Source: DASYZQ01 sp035946175
GTDB taxonomy: Bacteria > Patescibacteriota > Saccharimonadia > Saccharimonadales > UBA4665
DNA length: 48,256 bases
Direction of reading: 5' to 3'
Assembly (NCBI GenBank): GCA_035946175.1
Contig: DASYZQ010000005.1
Coordinates: 1 to 48,256, forward strand
A program made the translations under genes and the position numbers. The notes below the pieces were generated by a model. It did not search any database. It was not told the DNA's origin and saw only the letters and a program-made list of their open reading frames with translations. Below, one piece after another: positions 1 to 8,096 of the stretch. Numbering within the stretch: the first letter of the stretch is position 1; each line of letters starts with the position of its first letter.

Positions 1-120
1 CGGCACAAAAGAAGACGACTTGACCAAGCGAACAACATACACGTCAGCATGTACCAGCAGAAGTGGGAGGTGGTGAAACCAGCGATTCGAGCTGCCTTAG
101 CTCAGGCTATGCGAGCTTGA
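1..120 (+). CDS. C-terminal end of an unidentified protein (partial)
   Basis: An open frame enters from the left edge and ends at a TGA at 118-120, giving the last 39 residues of a protein cut by the window. The visible tail is basic and mostly helical in character (starts RHKRRRLDQ, ends AQAMRA). No motif is recognisable, so I assign no function. It converges on the gene at 156-599, with only 35 bases between the two stops. Confidence 0.55.
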   Translation, partial: RHKRRRLDQANNIHVSMYQQKWEVVKPAIRAALAQAMRA

Positions 121-155
121 AAGTGCGAAATGCGTGTCTATGTGCTATTTACCTC

Positions 156-599
156 TTATAGGCTCCACCGACGCCTGAGGCGCAATGCATATAACGCCGC
201 GCCGGTCAGTACCGTTCCTGCGAATAGTCCAATTACATCCCCAGGACCAGTGTTGACTAGAGCCTGGGTGCTGGCGGCAGCTGGCTGAGTACCGGTACTC
301 GAGCTGTTCGGTGTCTGAGAAGAGGTATTGGTAGGAGTACTCGTACCTGATGTCGGCGTCGGGGCTGATGGCTTGGCCGTTGTTGCCTGGTGTTTTTTAT
401 TCGAACCACCTTTCGGAGGGCAAGGTGCGTTAGAGATAGACTGTGAGCAGTTTGCCGTCTTGGTTGGTGTGCTCTTGTGAGATAGTGCCCAGCCGCCATA
501 TCCGGCTGCCACGACAACCAAGGCTATAAGGATATGCCCCCAGCGCAGTTGCCAACCACTGTTGGCATCGTCCCCTAACACCTGCTGATCTTCCTCCAT
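156..599 (-). CDS. sortase-sorted surface protein with LVNTG cell-wall signal
   Basis: A 147-residue protein starting at the ATG at 597-599 (MEEDQQ...). A longer frame runs to 719 but would cover the promoter, so I reject the longer start. Order of parts: short cytoplasmic N-terminus, a hydrophobic helix around residues 18-40, a Pro/Thr/Ser/Gln-rich low-complexity stalk, then LVNTGPG followed by a hydrophobic stretch and a basic tail (RLRRR). That C-terminus has the layout of an LPXTG-type sorting signal, with Val in place of Pro. A sortase is encoded at 23848-25194. The N-terminal helix may be an uncleaved anchor or a signal peptide. A likely promoter (TTGCAT, 16 bp, TATTGT) lies at 609-636, with the -10 nine bases from the ATG. 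The passenger has no recognisable function. Confidence 0.7.
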   Translation of the reverse strand: MEEDQQVLGDDANSGWQLRWGHILIALVVVAAGYGGWALSHKSTPTKTANCSQSISNAPCPPKGGSNKKHQATTAKPSAPTPTSGTSTPTNTSSQTPNSSSTGTQPAAASTQALVNTGPGDVIGLFAGTVLTGAALYALRLRRRWSL

Positions 600-608
600 C
601 GTATTAGT

Positions 609-636
609 ACAATACCACAATATACCAGGTATGCAA
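609..636 (-). promoter_or_regulatory. promoter of the LVNTG surface protein
   Basis: On the minus strand TTGCAT (631-636) and TATTGT (609-614) are separated by 16 bp. The -10 ends nine bases before the ATG at 599, so the mRNA would have almost no leader. Prediction from consensus only. Confidence 0.45.
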
Positions 637-693
637 CTTCCAGCGCTCAAATACGCGCCAGGTCGTATATAATGGGCGGGTAGGAGAGATAGC

Positions 694-1011
694 ATGCTTG
701 GCATTGATTTAGTACACATCCCCGAATTTCAGAAACAGCTAACACTCGGCGGTGCGACCTTTCGCCACAAAGCCTTTCGGGCTGAAGAGCTTGGCAATAA
801 CAGCCTCGAACACTTGGCGGGTGTTTGGGCTGCCAAGGAAGCAGTCCTGAAAGCCAGCGGGCTGAAAGCAGGTAGCTGGACAGATATCCACGTGTCATAT
901 AACACTCAGGGAAAACCCTACGCCACCGCTGGTGATAGGCAATACGAGGTATCAATCGCCCATCACGGCGACTATGCCGTAGCCGTGGCAACCGAGAGCG
1001 GATCGTCGTGA
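694..1011 (+). CDS. acpS: holo-[acyl-carrier-protein] synthase
   Basis: A 105-residue 4'-phosphopantetheinyl transferase that moves the phosphopantetheine arm of CoA onto a serine of a carrier protein. The family hallmarks are visible: the N-terminal GIDLV with the metal-binding Asp, LAGVWAAKEAVLKA with the second acidic ligand and catalytic Lys near residues 47-60, and the C-terminal SIAHHGDYAVAVA strand. It is slightly shorter than the usual 115-125 residues. A TATAAT at 668-673 and an SD-like AGGAGA at 682-687 precede the ATG. Its last codons overlap the start of the next gene (GTGA), so the two are translationally coupled. The next protein carries its own carrier domain, the obvious substrate. 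Confidence 0.92.
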   Translation: MLGIDLVHIPEFQKQLTLGGATFRHKAFRAEELGNNSLEHLAGVWAAKEAVLKASGLKAGSWTDIHVSYNTQGKPYATAGDRQYEVSIAHHGDYAVAVATESGSS

Positions 1012-3488
1012 CATACAAGAATTTCGCTCACTATGTCGACAGCCTGAAAGCTTTTGATAATCGACTAGCACTCACTATTCGACCGTTTATAAAAATAGAA
1101 CGACTAACCTATAAGGACCTACGGTTACGAGCTTATCAAGCAGCCCATTATCTGAGCTCTGAGGGTGTGGCATCAGGCCAGCGCATTCTGGTGATTGGGC
1201 TCAATTCACCTCAGTGGGTCGAACTCTTGCTCGGGGCCCAGCTGATCGGAGTCGTGGTTGTTCCGGTCGATGTGCGAAGCCCCATTGAGACCGTTCATAA
1301 ATATGCACAGCGAACCACACCAAAACTGATCTTTCGCAGCACATATCTGCTACCCGAGCTTGATAAGCACTATGAGACACGACTACTGGAAGCACTCGAT
1401 GACCTTATTGCTGAGCAGTCAGTTACACCCCCAAAGCTGGATCTCACCGGCCAGGAAACCGCAATCATTGTTTTCACCTCCGGTACAACCGCTGAGCCGA
1501 AAGGCGTCATGCTCAGCCAACGCAATATCTTAAGTAACGTCTCAGGCGTCCAGCAGGCCTTGACCATTAATCCGGGGTGGCGGCTCCTGTCGGTGCTACC
1601 ATTGTCACATACATATGAGCTGACTGGAGGCTGTCTGGCACTACTCTCAGCCGGAGCAAGTATCTTCTACCTGCCGCGAGTAACGTCGCTCGCGATTGCT
1701 CGTGGCCTACAGGAATACCGCATCACGACTATCCTGGCTGTTCCGCAGCTGCTCAGCTTGTTCTTGGAGCGTATCCGTCAAACAGCAAATGATCAAGGGC
1801 GAGCAGGCGTATTGGAAGCAGCCTTGCAGCTGGCGCGGATACTGCCGTTCACACTTCGCCGACAATTGTTCCATAGCGTTCATCAGCGTCTTGGCGGACA
1901 CCTCGATATGATCGTAACTGGTGGGGCGCCCATCCCCATTGCAGTTGCCACTACCTGGGAACGGATGGGAGTAAAAACGGTACAAGGCTACGGCCTCACT
2001 GAAACCTCGCCGGTTCTGGCAGTCAACAACCCCGAACATCGCCGACTTGATTCGCCAGGTAAACCACTGAGTAATGTGAAACTCCGTATTGCCAATAATG
2101 ATCACGAGATCCAAGTCAAGGGGCCAAATGTCTTTTCGATGTATTGGCACGATGCAGCAGCGACACGAGCTGCCTTCACATATGACGGCTGGTTCCGGAC
2201 CGGCGATATCGGACGGCTGGACCATGGTTGGCTACAGATTCAAGGTAGGTCTAAGTTCGCCATTGTTCTCAGCAGCGGTCTCAAAGTCTTCCCAGAAGAC
2301 GTCGAGCTGGTAGCAGACAAACATCCGGCTCTCAAAGCAGTCTGCGTTGTTGGTGTTACACAGTCCGACGGGGAAGCGGTCGAGGCGGTGGTAATATCCG
2401 AAAGATCGGACAGAACAATCACGGCCGCCATTGCCCAAATCAATGCCCAACTTGAATCGTTCCAGCATATTAGCATCTGGGAGCGATGGCCCGAGACGGA
2501 TTTTCCGAGGACTCGGCTCTTAAAAACCGACCGAAGAGCTGTCCAACAGTGGGCCAATGCATCTCTGACAGCAGAAACAGTGCCTGTCGAGACGACCCAA
2601 ACTATTGCCACCGTCGATCCGATACTCCATATTCTGCGACTTAGCCTTGGACAACCCAAAGTACGCATTAAAGAATCGGATCGGCTGGCAGATCTCGGTC
2701 TTGATTCCTTACGACGTTTAACAGTAGTATCGCTGATCGAGGAACAATTGGGTGTCACGATTGCTGAATCCCATCTTAACCAGACGACTACTGTAGCGAC
2801 TTTGCGCCATTTGGTGAAGAAAGGGGCACCGGCCGAGTCGCCGGCACCCCACCCAGTCTGGCCGTTTTATCCCCAAGTTCGAATCATCGGCAACATAGCC
2901 CGAGAGACCCTGGTCCGTTGTTTCCTTCGCCTCTGGGTACGGCAACGCTCAGAGGGCATAGAGCACTTGCGGACAGTCACCGGCCCAGCGATATTCATCT
3001 TTAACCATGTTGACGGCTTTGACGCCCCCGTTGTGTATAAGGCACTGCCATGGCGTATCCGCCGGCGACTCGCGGTGGCCCAAGCAGATGACGTTATGCG
3101 GGCCCATAAGATTTTGGCATTTGCGACTCGACTTGGCTATGCGGCCTTTAATTTTGCGCGGGTCGAACCGTTTACACCCAGCCTGGAGTATACTGGTCGC
3201 CTGGTTGATCAAGGCTATAGTATCGCACTGGCACCAGAAGGGAAGTTGAGTGCCACCGGTAAACTGCTGCCTTTCAAGTCGGGTATCGGGCTACTGGCCG
3301 TAGAACTCGGTATACCAGTTGTGCCGATGAAGACAATTGGTCTGTATGGCACGGTACCGCTTCATAAATCCTGGCCTGTGAAACGAAGCCAGGTAACTGT
3401 GCGGATTGGCCAGCCGCTCCGTTTCAATAAAGGAACCTCGTACGATCAGGCCACACAGCAACTGCGTCAGGCAATGCAGCAGCTATAG
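1008..3488 (+). CDS. acyl-AMP ligase / acyl carrier / PlsC-type acyltransferase fusion
   Basis: An 826-residue three-domain protein starting at a GTG that overlaps the acpS stop. Residues about 1-500 are an ANL-superfamily adenylate-forming domain: FTSGTTAEPKG near 156, GYGLTETSP near 326 and GWFRTGDIG near 394. Residues about 540-610 are an acyl-carrier domain with DLGLDSL near 562-568, whose Ser would be the phosphopantetheine site. Residues about 640-826 are a glycerolipid acyltransferase with the HX4D motif NHVDGFD near 665 and the EGKLS motif near 742. The architecture recalls Aas, with an added carrier. The expected activity is to activate free fatty acids, hold them on the internal carrier and esterify them to a (lyso)phospholipid or glycerol-phosphate acceptor at the membrane. 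This would suit an organism that scavenges host lipids. The domain calls are sure; the acceptor is inference. Confidence 0.88.
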   Translation: MTYKNFAHYVDSLKAFDNRLALTIRPFIKIERLTYKDLRLRAYQAAHYLSSEGVASGQRILVIGLNSPQWVELLLGAQLIGVVVVPVDVRSPIETVHKYAQRTTPKLIFRSTYLLPELDKHYETRLLEALDDLIAEQSVTPPKLDLTGQETAIIVFTSGTTAEPKGVMLSQRNILSNVSGVQQALTINPGWRLLSVLPLSHTYELTGGCLALLSAGASIFYLPRVTSLAIARGLQEYRITTILAVPQLLSLFLERIRQTANDQGRAGVLEAALQLARILPFTLRRQLFHSVHQRLGGHLDMIVTGGAPIPIAVATTWERMGVKTVQGYGLTETSPVLAVNNPEHRRLDSPGKPLSNVKLRIANNDHEIQVKGPNVFSMYWHDAAATRAAFTYDGWFRTGDIGRLDHGWLQIQGRSKFAIVLSSGLKVFPEDVELVADKHPALKAVCVVGVTQSDGEAVEAVVISERSDRTITAAIAQINAQLESFQHISIWERWPETDFPRTRLLKTDRRAVQQWANASLTAETVPVETTQTIATVDPILHILRLSLGQPKVRIKESDRLADLGLDSLRRLTVVSLIEEQLGVTIAESHLNQTTTVATLRHLVKKGAPAESPAPHPVWPFYPQVRIIGNIARETLVRCFLRLWVRQRSEGIEHLRTVTGPAIFIFNHVDGFDAPVVYKALPWRIRRRLAVAQADDVMRAHKILAFATRLGYAAFNFARVEPFTPSLEYTGRLVDQGYSIALAPEGKLSATGKLLPFKSGIGLLAVELGIPVVPMKTIGLYGTVPLHKSWPVKRSQVTVRIGQPLRFNKGTSYDQATQQLRQAMQQL

Positions 3489-3873
3489 GATCACTACGTC
3501 AATCTTTTGTAATGTTATAGAGCAACCCTCACACAGAATGGCATCAGGGAAATGGAATAGGAAAAATAAAAATAGCCTTTACGCTCATGTTTGGCCTGCC
3601 GTATACTAGATCCTAGCCATGTGTGGGCTGGTAATAACCTTCCTCCGCACAGACTTATTCTTAAGATCAAGGCAGCCATACTCACCGACCGTGTCGAGCG
3701 GTCAAGCGTCACTGACAGCCCATAATTAAGCTTCAGCTCTTCGGCAGTACGGGACACACTTGAACGGTAGTCGTGGTTCCTCATCCGAAACAGCTTTTTC
3801 AAAACCCGTTCACTGGTAGAGCAAAACCTCAGCCGGTTATTTTGTTATACATCTCAAAAGAAGGAGCTTAATT
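3489..3873 (+). other. 385-base intergenic region / long leader of the next gene
   Basis: No convincing gene. A promoter-like TTTACG (3578-3583), 18 bp, TATACT (3602-3607) would start a transcript near 3615, giving the gene at 3874 a leader of about 260 nt, unusual in this window of short leaders. A small hairpin (GACCG/CGGTC) lies near 3689-3705. A 95-codon minus-strand frame at 3515-3802 has no recognisable protein character. An SD-like AGAAGGAG sits directly before the ATG at 3874. Confidence 0.4.
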
Positions 3874-4146
3874 ATGGAAACTCGTCAAACTATCAACAAA
3901 GAAGTTACTATCACCGCCTGGTATTTTCGCAATCGTCAACAACTCACCAGCTTTCCCCGACGTATGGAATTCGATCGGCACGAATATACCTTCGCCGAAG
4001 GTTTACGTTACCTGGTGCAAAAAGGCCGCAGCGTCATCCAGCTGTTCGATATGACGGACGGCACAGCCAAGTACCGCCTCAAATTCGATACCTCCGAGCA
4101 GATATGGACACTTGTAAGTATCACTGACGCCCAGACTGCGTATTAA
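3874..4146 (+). CDS. small hypothetical protein
   Basis: A 90-residue soluble protein of unknown function. The start is well supported by AGAAGGAG seven bases upstream of the ATG. Composition is balanced, with alternating hydrophobic and charged residues suggesting a small alpha/beta fold (ITAWYF, FAEGLRYLV, SVIQLFDM, KYRLKF). There is no signal peptide or membrane segment. It is monocistronic, with a converging gene downstream. No family recognised. Confidence 0.65.
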   Translation: METRQTINKEVTITAWYFRNRQQLTSFPRRMEFDRHEYTFAEGLRYLVQKGRSVIQLFDMTDGTAKYRLKFDTSEQIWTLVSITDAQTAY

Positions 4147-4203
4147 TTGTAAGAGTACAGAAGGCACACACAGAAGCCCTGGACTTCGTAGAGCAAGGAT
4201 AAC

Positions 4204-5340
4204 CTAGAATATAATCGCTTGACCTATGCGTGAGAGGTATTCTTCCTTATCGCCGCTAAGCCAGCGACGACGCACTTCTCGTTCGATGAGTATCCTGGGT
4301 GTCCTCGGCCCTCCATGGGACTTAGACGAGTTCGTCTGCTCCACAAGCCCTACGCGCTGCAATGCTCGGAAAATCTTTCGTAGAGACTCCTCTAATGCAT
4401 CACCATGTAAGCCCTCAGTACCCTGTAACTGCTGTAATAGCTCAGTGATGGTCCTGCCGGTTCTGCCTCTTCCTACGTGTGCTTTCGACCGCGCTACAGC
4501 GTCTATAACTGCCTGTGCAAGTTTGCTCTCTACTCTATTCAGTGGGCGTCCTTTTGATTGGTCCTCTTCGCCATTACCTTGCTGCCCATTTTTTTTGCCA
4601 GGTGTCTCGAGAGGCGGCTGGATGGTATATACAAGGTTCCCATCCTGCTTGGATGCATAGAGCACTTCGCGTCCTACCTCCTGTGCTATTAATTTCTGGC
4701 GGGTTTCCAAATCGGGTATCATCTGAGCAAGTTCCTTGAGAAGTTTTCCTCTCCGGATAGTTGATCTTGAACTTGAAGAAAATATTCGCACCAGTCTGCC
4801 ATCAAGCGGAGCAACAACTGCTTCAGCATGTACCGGTGACGTCTGAACTTTTGGGGAGGTATCACGAGTAGCAGGGGCTGGTGAGGGCCCTCGTCGGTGA
4901 GACGGTGATTGGGGCGGCGGAGTAGGTCGTATCACTCCTGGCTCGACGACAACCGGTTGGGCACGGTGATACTCTGCAAGACCATATTTGATAGTACCGT
5001 CGTCTGTTTCCTCTAACCACCACGTATAAAGCGGCTGCTCTTCTCCCTCATTAAGTCGCCCAAGTATATCGTCTCTCATTTCATCGAAAAGCTGCTGCCA
5101 GTCTTCATCATCCGGAGGAAGGCCAACGTTATAATGCTGCCACGTGTCCAGGTGCCCCTCAAAATCAGCAATAGAAAATAGCCCATTTTTCATTGCAAAT
5201 TCTTTGAGGCCATCACTCACAAGCCTGTAGTGCTCTTCACCTAATTCTGGCCATAATTCGATAGGCTTATCTATAGAACTAGGGTACTGAAGCCGAAGCC
5301 CAGGCTCCAGAATAACATTGGAACAACCTTGCTCTGACAT
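4204..5340 (-). CDS. hypothetical protein with possible C-terminal winged-helix region
   Basis: A 378-residue protein I do not recognise. Three parts are visible. An acidic, Trp-rich N-terminal half (about 1-130) is followed by a Pro/Ser-rich linker (about 135-175, PTPPPQSPSHRRGPSP). A C-terminal region rich in Arg/Lys follows (about 265-378), where a helix-rich stretch and the VGLVEQ...RTPRILI hairpin could be a winged helix. No membrane segment or signal peptide. The promoter (TTGTGC, 17 bp, TACGAT at 5349-5377) is embedded in a 37-bp imperfect palindrome, which would suit autoregulation if the C-terminus binds DNA. That link is inference. Confidence 0.6.
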   Translation of the reverse strand: MSEQGCSNVILEPGLRLQYPSSIDKPIELWPELGEEHYRLVSDGLKEFAMKNGLFSIADFEGHLDTWQHYNVGLPPDDEDWQQLFDEMRDDILGRLNEGEEQPLYTWWLEETDDGTIKYGLAEYHRAQPVVVEPGVIRPTPPPQSPSHRRGPSPAPATRDTSPKVQTSPVHAEAVVAPLDGRLVRIFSSSSRSTIRRGKLLKELAQMIPDLETRQKLIAQEVGREVLYASKQDGNLVYTIQPPLETPGKKNGQQGNGEEDQSKGRPLNRVESKLAQAVIDAVARSKAHVGRGRTGRTITELLQQLQGTEGLHGDALEESLRKIFRALQRVGLVEQTNSSKSHGGPRTPRILIEREVRRRWLSGDKEEYLSRIGQAIIF

Positions 5341-5348
5341 AGAATGCT

Positions 5349-5388
5349 ATCGTAACACATAGTCGTGTGCTGCACAACTATGTGTCAC
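5349..5388 (-). promoter_or_regulatory. promoter overlapped by an imperfect palindrome
   Basis: The minus-strand promoter TTGTGC (5372-5377), 17 bp, TACGAT (5349-5354) drives the gene ending at 4204. The arms GTAACACATAGTCGTG (5352-5367) and CACAACTATGTGTCAC (5373-5388) are complementary at 14 of 16 positions. The dyad covers both promoter elements, as expected for a repressor operator. Confidence 0.55.
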
Positions 5389-5469
5389 AGACATTGGTAG
5401 TACCCTTTGTGGCCGACTCGCTGGCTGAGTGAGTGGGGCCGTCTTGAGACAATGAGCTGCTATACCGCC

Positions 5470-6213
5470 TCAATGCGTCTGACAGACATAGTCCTCATCA
5501 AGCGTACGAACATACTGGGTAAGCCAGGTACCGCCGCCGGTGAAGTTGTCGCCACGACATTCGGCCGTGGCGATCTGGCGACTGGCACTACCAGTTGCAA
5601 CCCAATTCGGTAAACCATTTCGCCAATTATTGGTAATGAGATCCCATTGGCCAGGATAGGAGTAGATACCGACAGCCGCAAACAGCGTTGCATGCGTAAT
5701 GCCGGCTACCTCTCCTGCAATTGATGCCCGGTTGTACAGTGGGTTTGTCGTCCAGGAATTATCCGTTTCGACGTCAACCCACCACTGATTAGCATGCACA
5801 CCTTGCCGAGCCGCGTAGGTAACCGCATACACACCGGCATTAAACCCCCAATTATATGCCAGGCAGACATTATCTTGTCGACTGCAGTGTTTGGGAGTAC
5901 TCGCAAAACGGAGTCCATAGTCTCGACCTGGATATCCACTATTAGCATACAAAGATACATTGGAAAATCGTGCCGCCTCAGCCCGCAGGCATGTATTCGG
6001 TCGAAAATCTAAACCGCCGTTGGCACCAATAATCGCCGAGGGTCGGAGGAATTTAGTGGCCGCATGGCAATTCCCATGCGGCCATGATACGTCAACAGCA
6101 GTCGAACCCTGCACATAGGTCGGCACGACAGCAAATACGGGAGCAGTAGCGTATAGAACTGAGAGAGCTATTATAGTAGTTGCGAAGCTGCTTATCTTGC
6201 GTCTGCTGCTCAT
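5470..6213 (-). CDS. secreted GH25-like (DUF1906-type) glycoside hydrolase
   Basis: A 247-residue exported protein. An N-terminal signal peptide is clear (basic RRK, hydrophobic core to about residue 28, AVFA-type end). The mature part looks like the lysozyme-like TIM barrel of the GH25/DUF1906 group: VDVSWPHGNC at the first strand, AIIGANGG, an N-terminal half ending in ANSGYPG, a strand with WWVDVETDNSW carrying acidic residues at the expected catalytic position, and AAVGIYSYPGQW. Several Cys residues probably form disulfides. The likely role is cleavage of peptidoglycan, its own or that of a host bacterium. Divergent from the LCP gene at 6385. Family assignment good; substrate inferred. 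Confidence 0.72.
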   Translation of the reverse strand: MSSRRKISSFATTIIALSVLYATAPVFAVVPTYVQGSTAVDVSWPHGNCHAATKFLRPSAIIGANGGLDFRPNTCLRAEAARFSNVSLYANSGYPGRDYGLRFASTPKHCSRQDNVCLAYNWGFNAGVYAVTYAARQGVHANQWWVDVETDNSWTTNPLYNRASIAGEVAGITHATLFAAVGIYSYPGQWDLITNNWRNGLPNWVATGSASRQIATAECRGDNFTGGGTWLTQYVRTLDEDYVCQTH

Positions 6214-6384
6214 AACCGGCCATGGCTTCTATTACATACGTACTAGTATATCGCAGAGAAGCAAGCCAACTTCATGCCCCAGATTTGCCCGACAAAACAC
6301 CATAGTAAGATTACCGACCATTGCTCGTGTCGTATACTGATAGTGTGAAGCAATGACTATCTTTAGATTAAGAAGTCGCACACA

Positions 6385-7596
6385 ATGCAGCGCCGAGCAA
6401 GAAAACAATTCAAAGAATCCATATCTGTCCCATTAGCGGGTGGGGCTGCTATGCCATATGAGATGAACCGCAGCCTACCCAATCCAGCCTATGTAAGCAC
6501 CGCTCGACCCAGTCCGGAGTCGGCACCCCTGAAAATCCAGTCAAAGCGCCCATGGAAAAAGATTATTATCCGCAGCTGCCTCAGCCTATTACTACTGCTC
6601 ATACTGGCCGGTAGCTGGATAGGATATAAGTTCATATATAACGAGGTTAAGGTGTTCGGCTGGAGTGGTATCTGGAGCCTGATTCATCCCGGTCCACTCA
6701 ACAGCCAGGGCGGGCGAGTAAACATCCTGCTCGCCGGCGATTCAGTTGGTCGTACTGATAACGGTGGCGGGCAACAGCTGACCGACTCAATCATGCTCGT
6801 CAGTATTGACACTCAAAAACATACGGCGTTTCTGCTCAGTATACCCAGAGATCTATGGGTTAAAATCCCCGGCTTCGGATACTCCAAAATCAATGCCGCA
6901 GCCGAAGACGGCGCCAGCGACTACAGCAACAATCCGAGTTACGATCAAAATGGCATGGGGCTGCTGGAGCAGGTTGTTTCCAAGAATTTCGGCATACCAA
7001 TCGACTACTACGGCCTGATCGACTACGCCGCCTTCAAAGATGCCGTGAACGCCGTTGGCGGTATTACTGTCAACATCCAAAGCAACGATCCGCGAGGGCT
7101 CTATGACGCCAGCGCTGCAGCCCCAGGCAATCCGCAACCGCTGGTCGAACTCAGCAATGGCGTCCATACTCTCGACGGCCAAGAAGCACTGAATCTCGCT
7201 CGAGCCCGGGGTGATGCCTTTGGCTCCTACGGTTTTGCTGGCAGTGATTTTACTCGTACCCAAAATCAACGCATGATGATGTTAGCCATCAAAGATAAAG
7301 TCACCAGTGCCGGGGTGCTGTCCAATCCTTTCAAGCTCGGTCAACTCTTTGATTCGTTCGGCAATAACGTACAGACTGATCTGAGTCTCGGCAATGCTCG
7401 GCAGCTTTACAACATCAGTAGAGGTATCAGCAATGCCAACATTGCATCCAAAGGCCTGAATAATATAAACGGCCACAATTTGCTGACCGGCTACTTGACA
7501 CCTGATGGCGAAGACGCTCTGATACCAACCACCGGGGTCGATAATTATTCGGTGATTCAGGCCTTTGTCGCTCAGCTGACCGATAATAGCCAGTAA
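6385..7596 (+). CDS. LytR-CpsA-Psr (LCP) family envelope glycopolymer ligase
   Basis: A 403-residue membrane-anchored protein. Order: cytoplasmic N-terminus of about 57 residues, one TM helix (about 60-80), then the extracytoplasmic LCP domain. Family motifs: NILLAGDSVGR with the metal-binding Asp, SIPRDLWVKIPGFG with the pyrophosphate-binding Arg, KINAA, and a C-terminal LARARGDAFGS...DFTRTQNQR. LCP enzymes transfer undecaprenyl-linked polymers to peptidoglycan or proteins at the outer face of the membrane. The ATG at 6385 has no clear SD. An internal ATG 24 codons later is an alternative, and either keeps the whole domain. A TATACT near 6331-6336 is the likely -10. Confidence 0.9.
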   Translation: MQRRARKQFKESISVPLAGGAAMPYEMNRSLPNPAYVSTARPSPESAPLKIQSKRPWKKIIIRSCLSLLLLLILAGSWIGYKFIYNEVKVFGWSGIWSLIHPGPLNSQGGRVNILLAGDSVGRTDNGGGQQLTDSIMLVSIDTQKHTAFLLSIPRDLWVKIPGFGYSKINAAAEDGASDYSNNPSYDQNGMGLLEQVVSKNFGIPIDYYGLIDYAAFKDAVNAVGGITVNIQSNDPRGLYDASAAAPGNPQPLVELSNGVHTLDGQEALNLARARGDAFGSYGFAGSDFTRTQNQRMMMLAIKDKVTSAGVLSNPFKLGQLFDSFGNNVQTDLSLGNARQLYNISRGISNANIASKGLNNINGHNLLTGYLTPDGEDALIPTTGVDNYSVIQAFVAQLTDNSQ

Positions 7597-7679
7597 TAAA
7601 AACTGATGATAAAATAAGCTCAGTAGTAATAGAAATAATTAGCCCAGGCGCAACGGCGGGCTGGCAGGAAGGTTACATA

Positions 7680-8096
7680 ATGACTGACAACCATACGATT
7701 AACATGAAGCTCGAGTTAGTCCCGCTCCCGGTATCCGACGTTGATCGTGCCAAGAAATTCTACACTGACAAGGTTGGATTTCATATGGACTTGGATGTAA
7801 AGCCCAGTGCCGGCATGCGCATCGTACAATTAACGCCACCCGGTTCTGCCTGTTCTATCATGATCGGTACCGGCATGGGTGATATCACCGATATGAAGCC
7901 CGGATCATTCCGAGGGCTGCATTTAGTGGTCAAAGATATTGCAAGCGCTAGACAGGCCCTGCTTGACCGAGGCCTTGACATAAGCGACATCCAGGATATG
8001 GGTGGAGTGCTCTATGCCTACTTTAGCGATCCTGACGGAAACACTTGGGCAGTACAAGAGATCCGTCCTGACGCAAAAATGCCAAAAGAGGCTTAA
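7680..8096 (+). CDS. VOC (glyoxalase/bleomycin-resistance) family protein
   Basis: A 138-residue cytosolic protein with the paired beta-alpha-beta-beta-beta modules of the vicinal-oxygen-chelate fold: LELVPLPVSDVDRAKKFYTDKVGF at the start of module one, and FRGLHLVVKDIASARQALLDRG starting module two, ending YFSDPDGNTWAVQE. These small members include metal-dependent dioxygenases, isomerases and antibiotic-binding proteins, and sequence alone does not tell which. The start is supported by AGGAAGG upstream of the ATG. It stands alone after the LCP gene. Confidence 0.85.
   Translation: MTDNHTINMKLELVPLPVSDVDRAKKFYTDKVGFHMDLDVKPSAGMRIVQLTPPGSACSIMIGTGMGDITDMKPGSFRGLHLVVKDIASARQALLDRGLDISDIQDMGGVLYAYFSDPDGNTWAVQEIRPDAKMPKEA

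Noticed and set aside
3515..3802. 95-codon minus-strand frame
   Set aside because: No start signal, odd composition, and it lies across a predicted plus-strand promoter.
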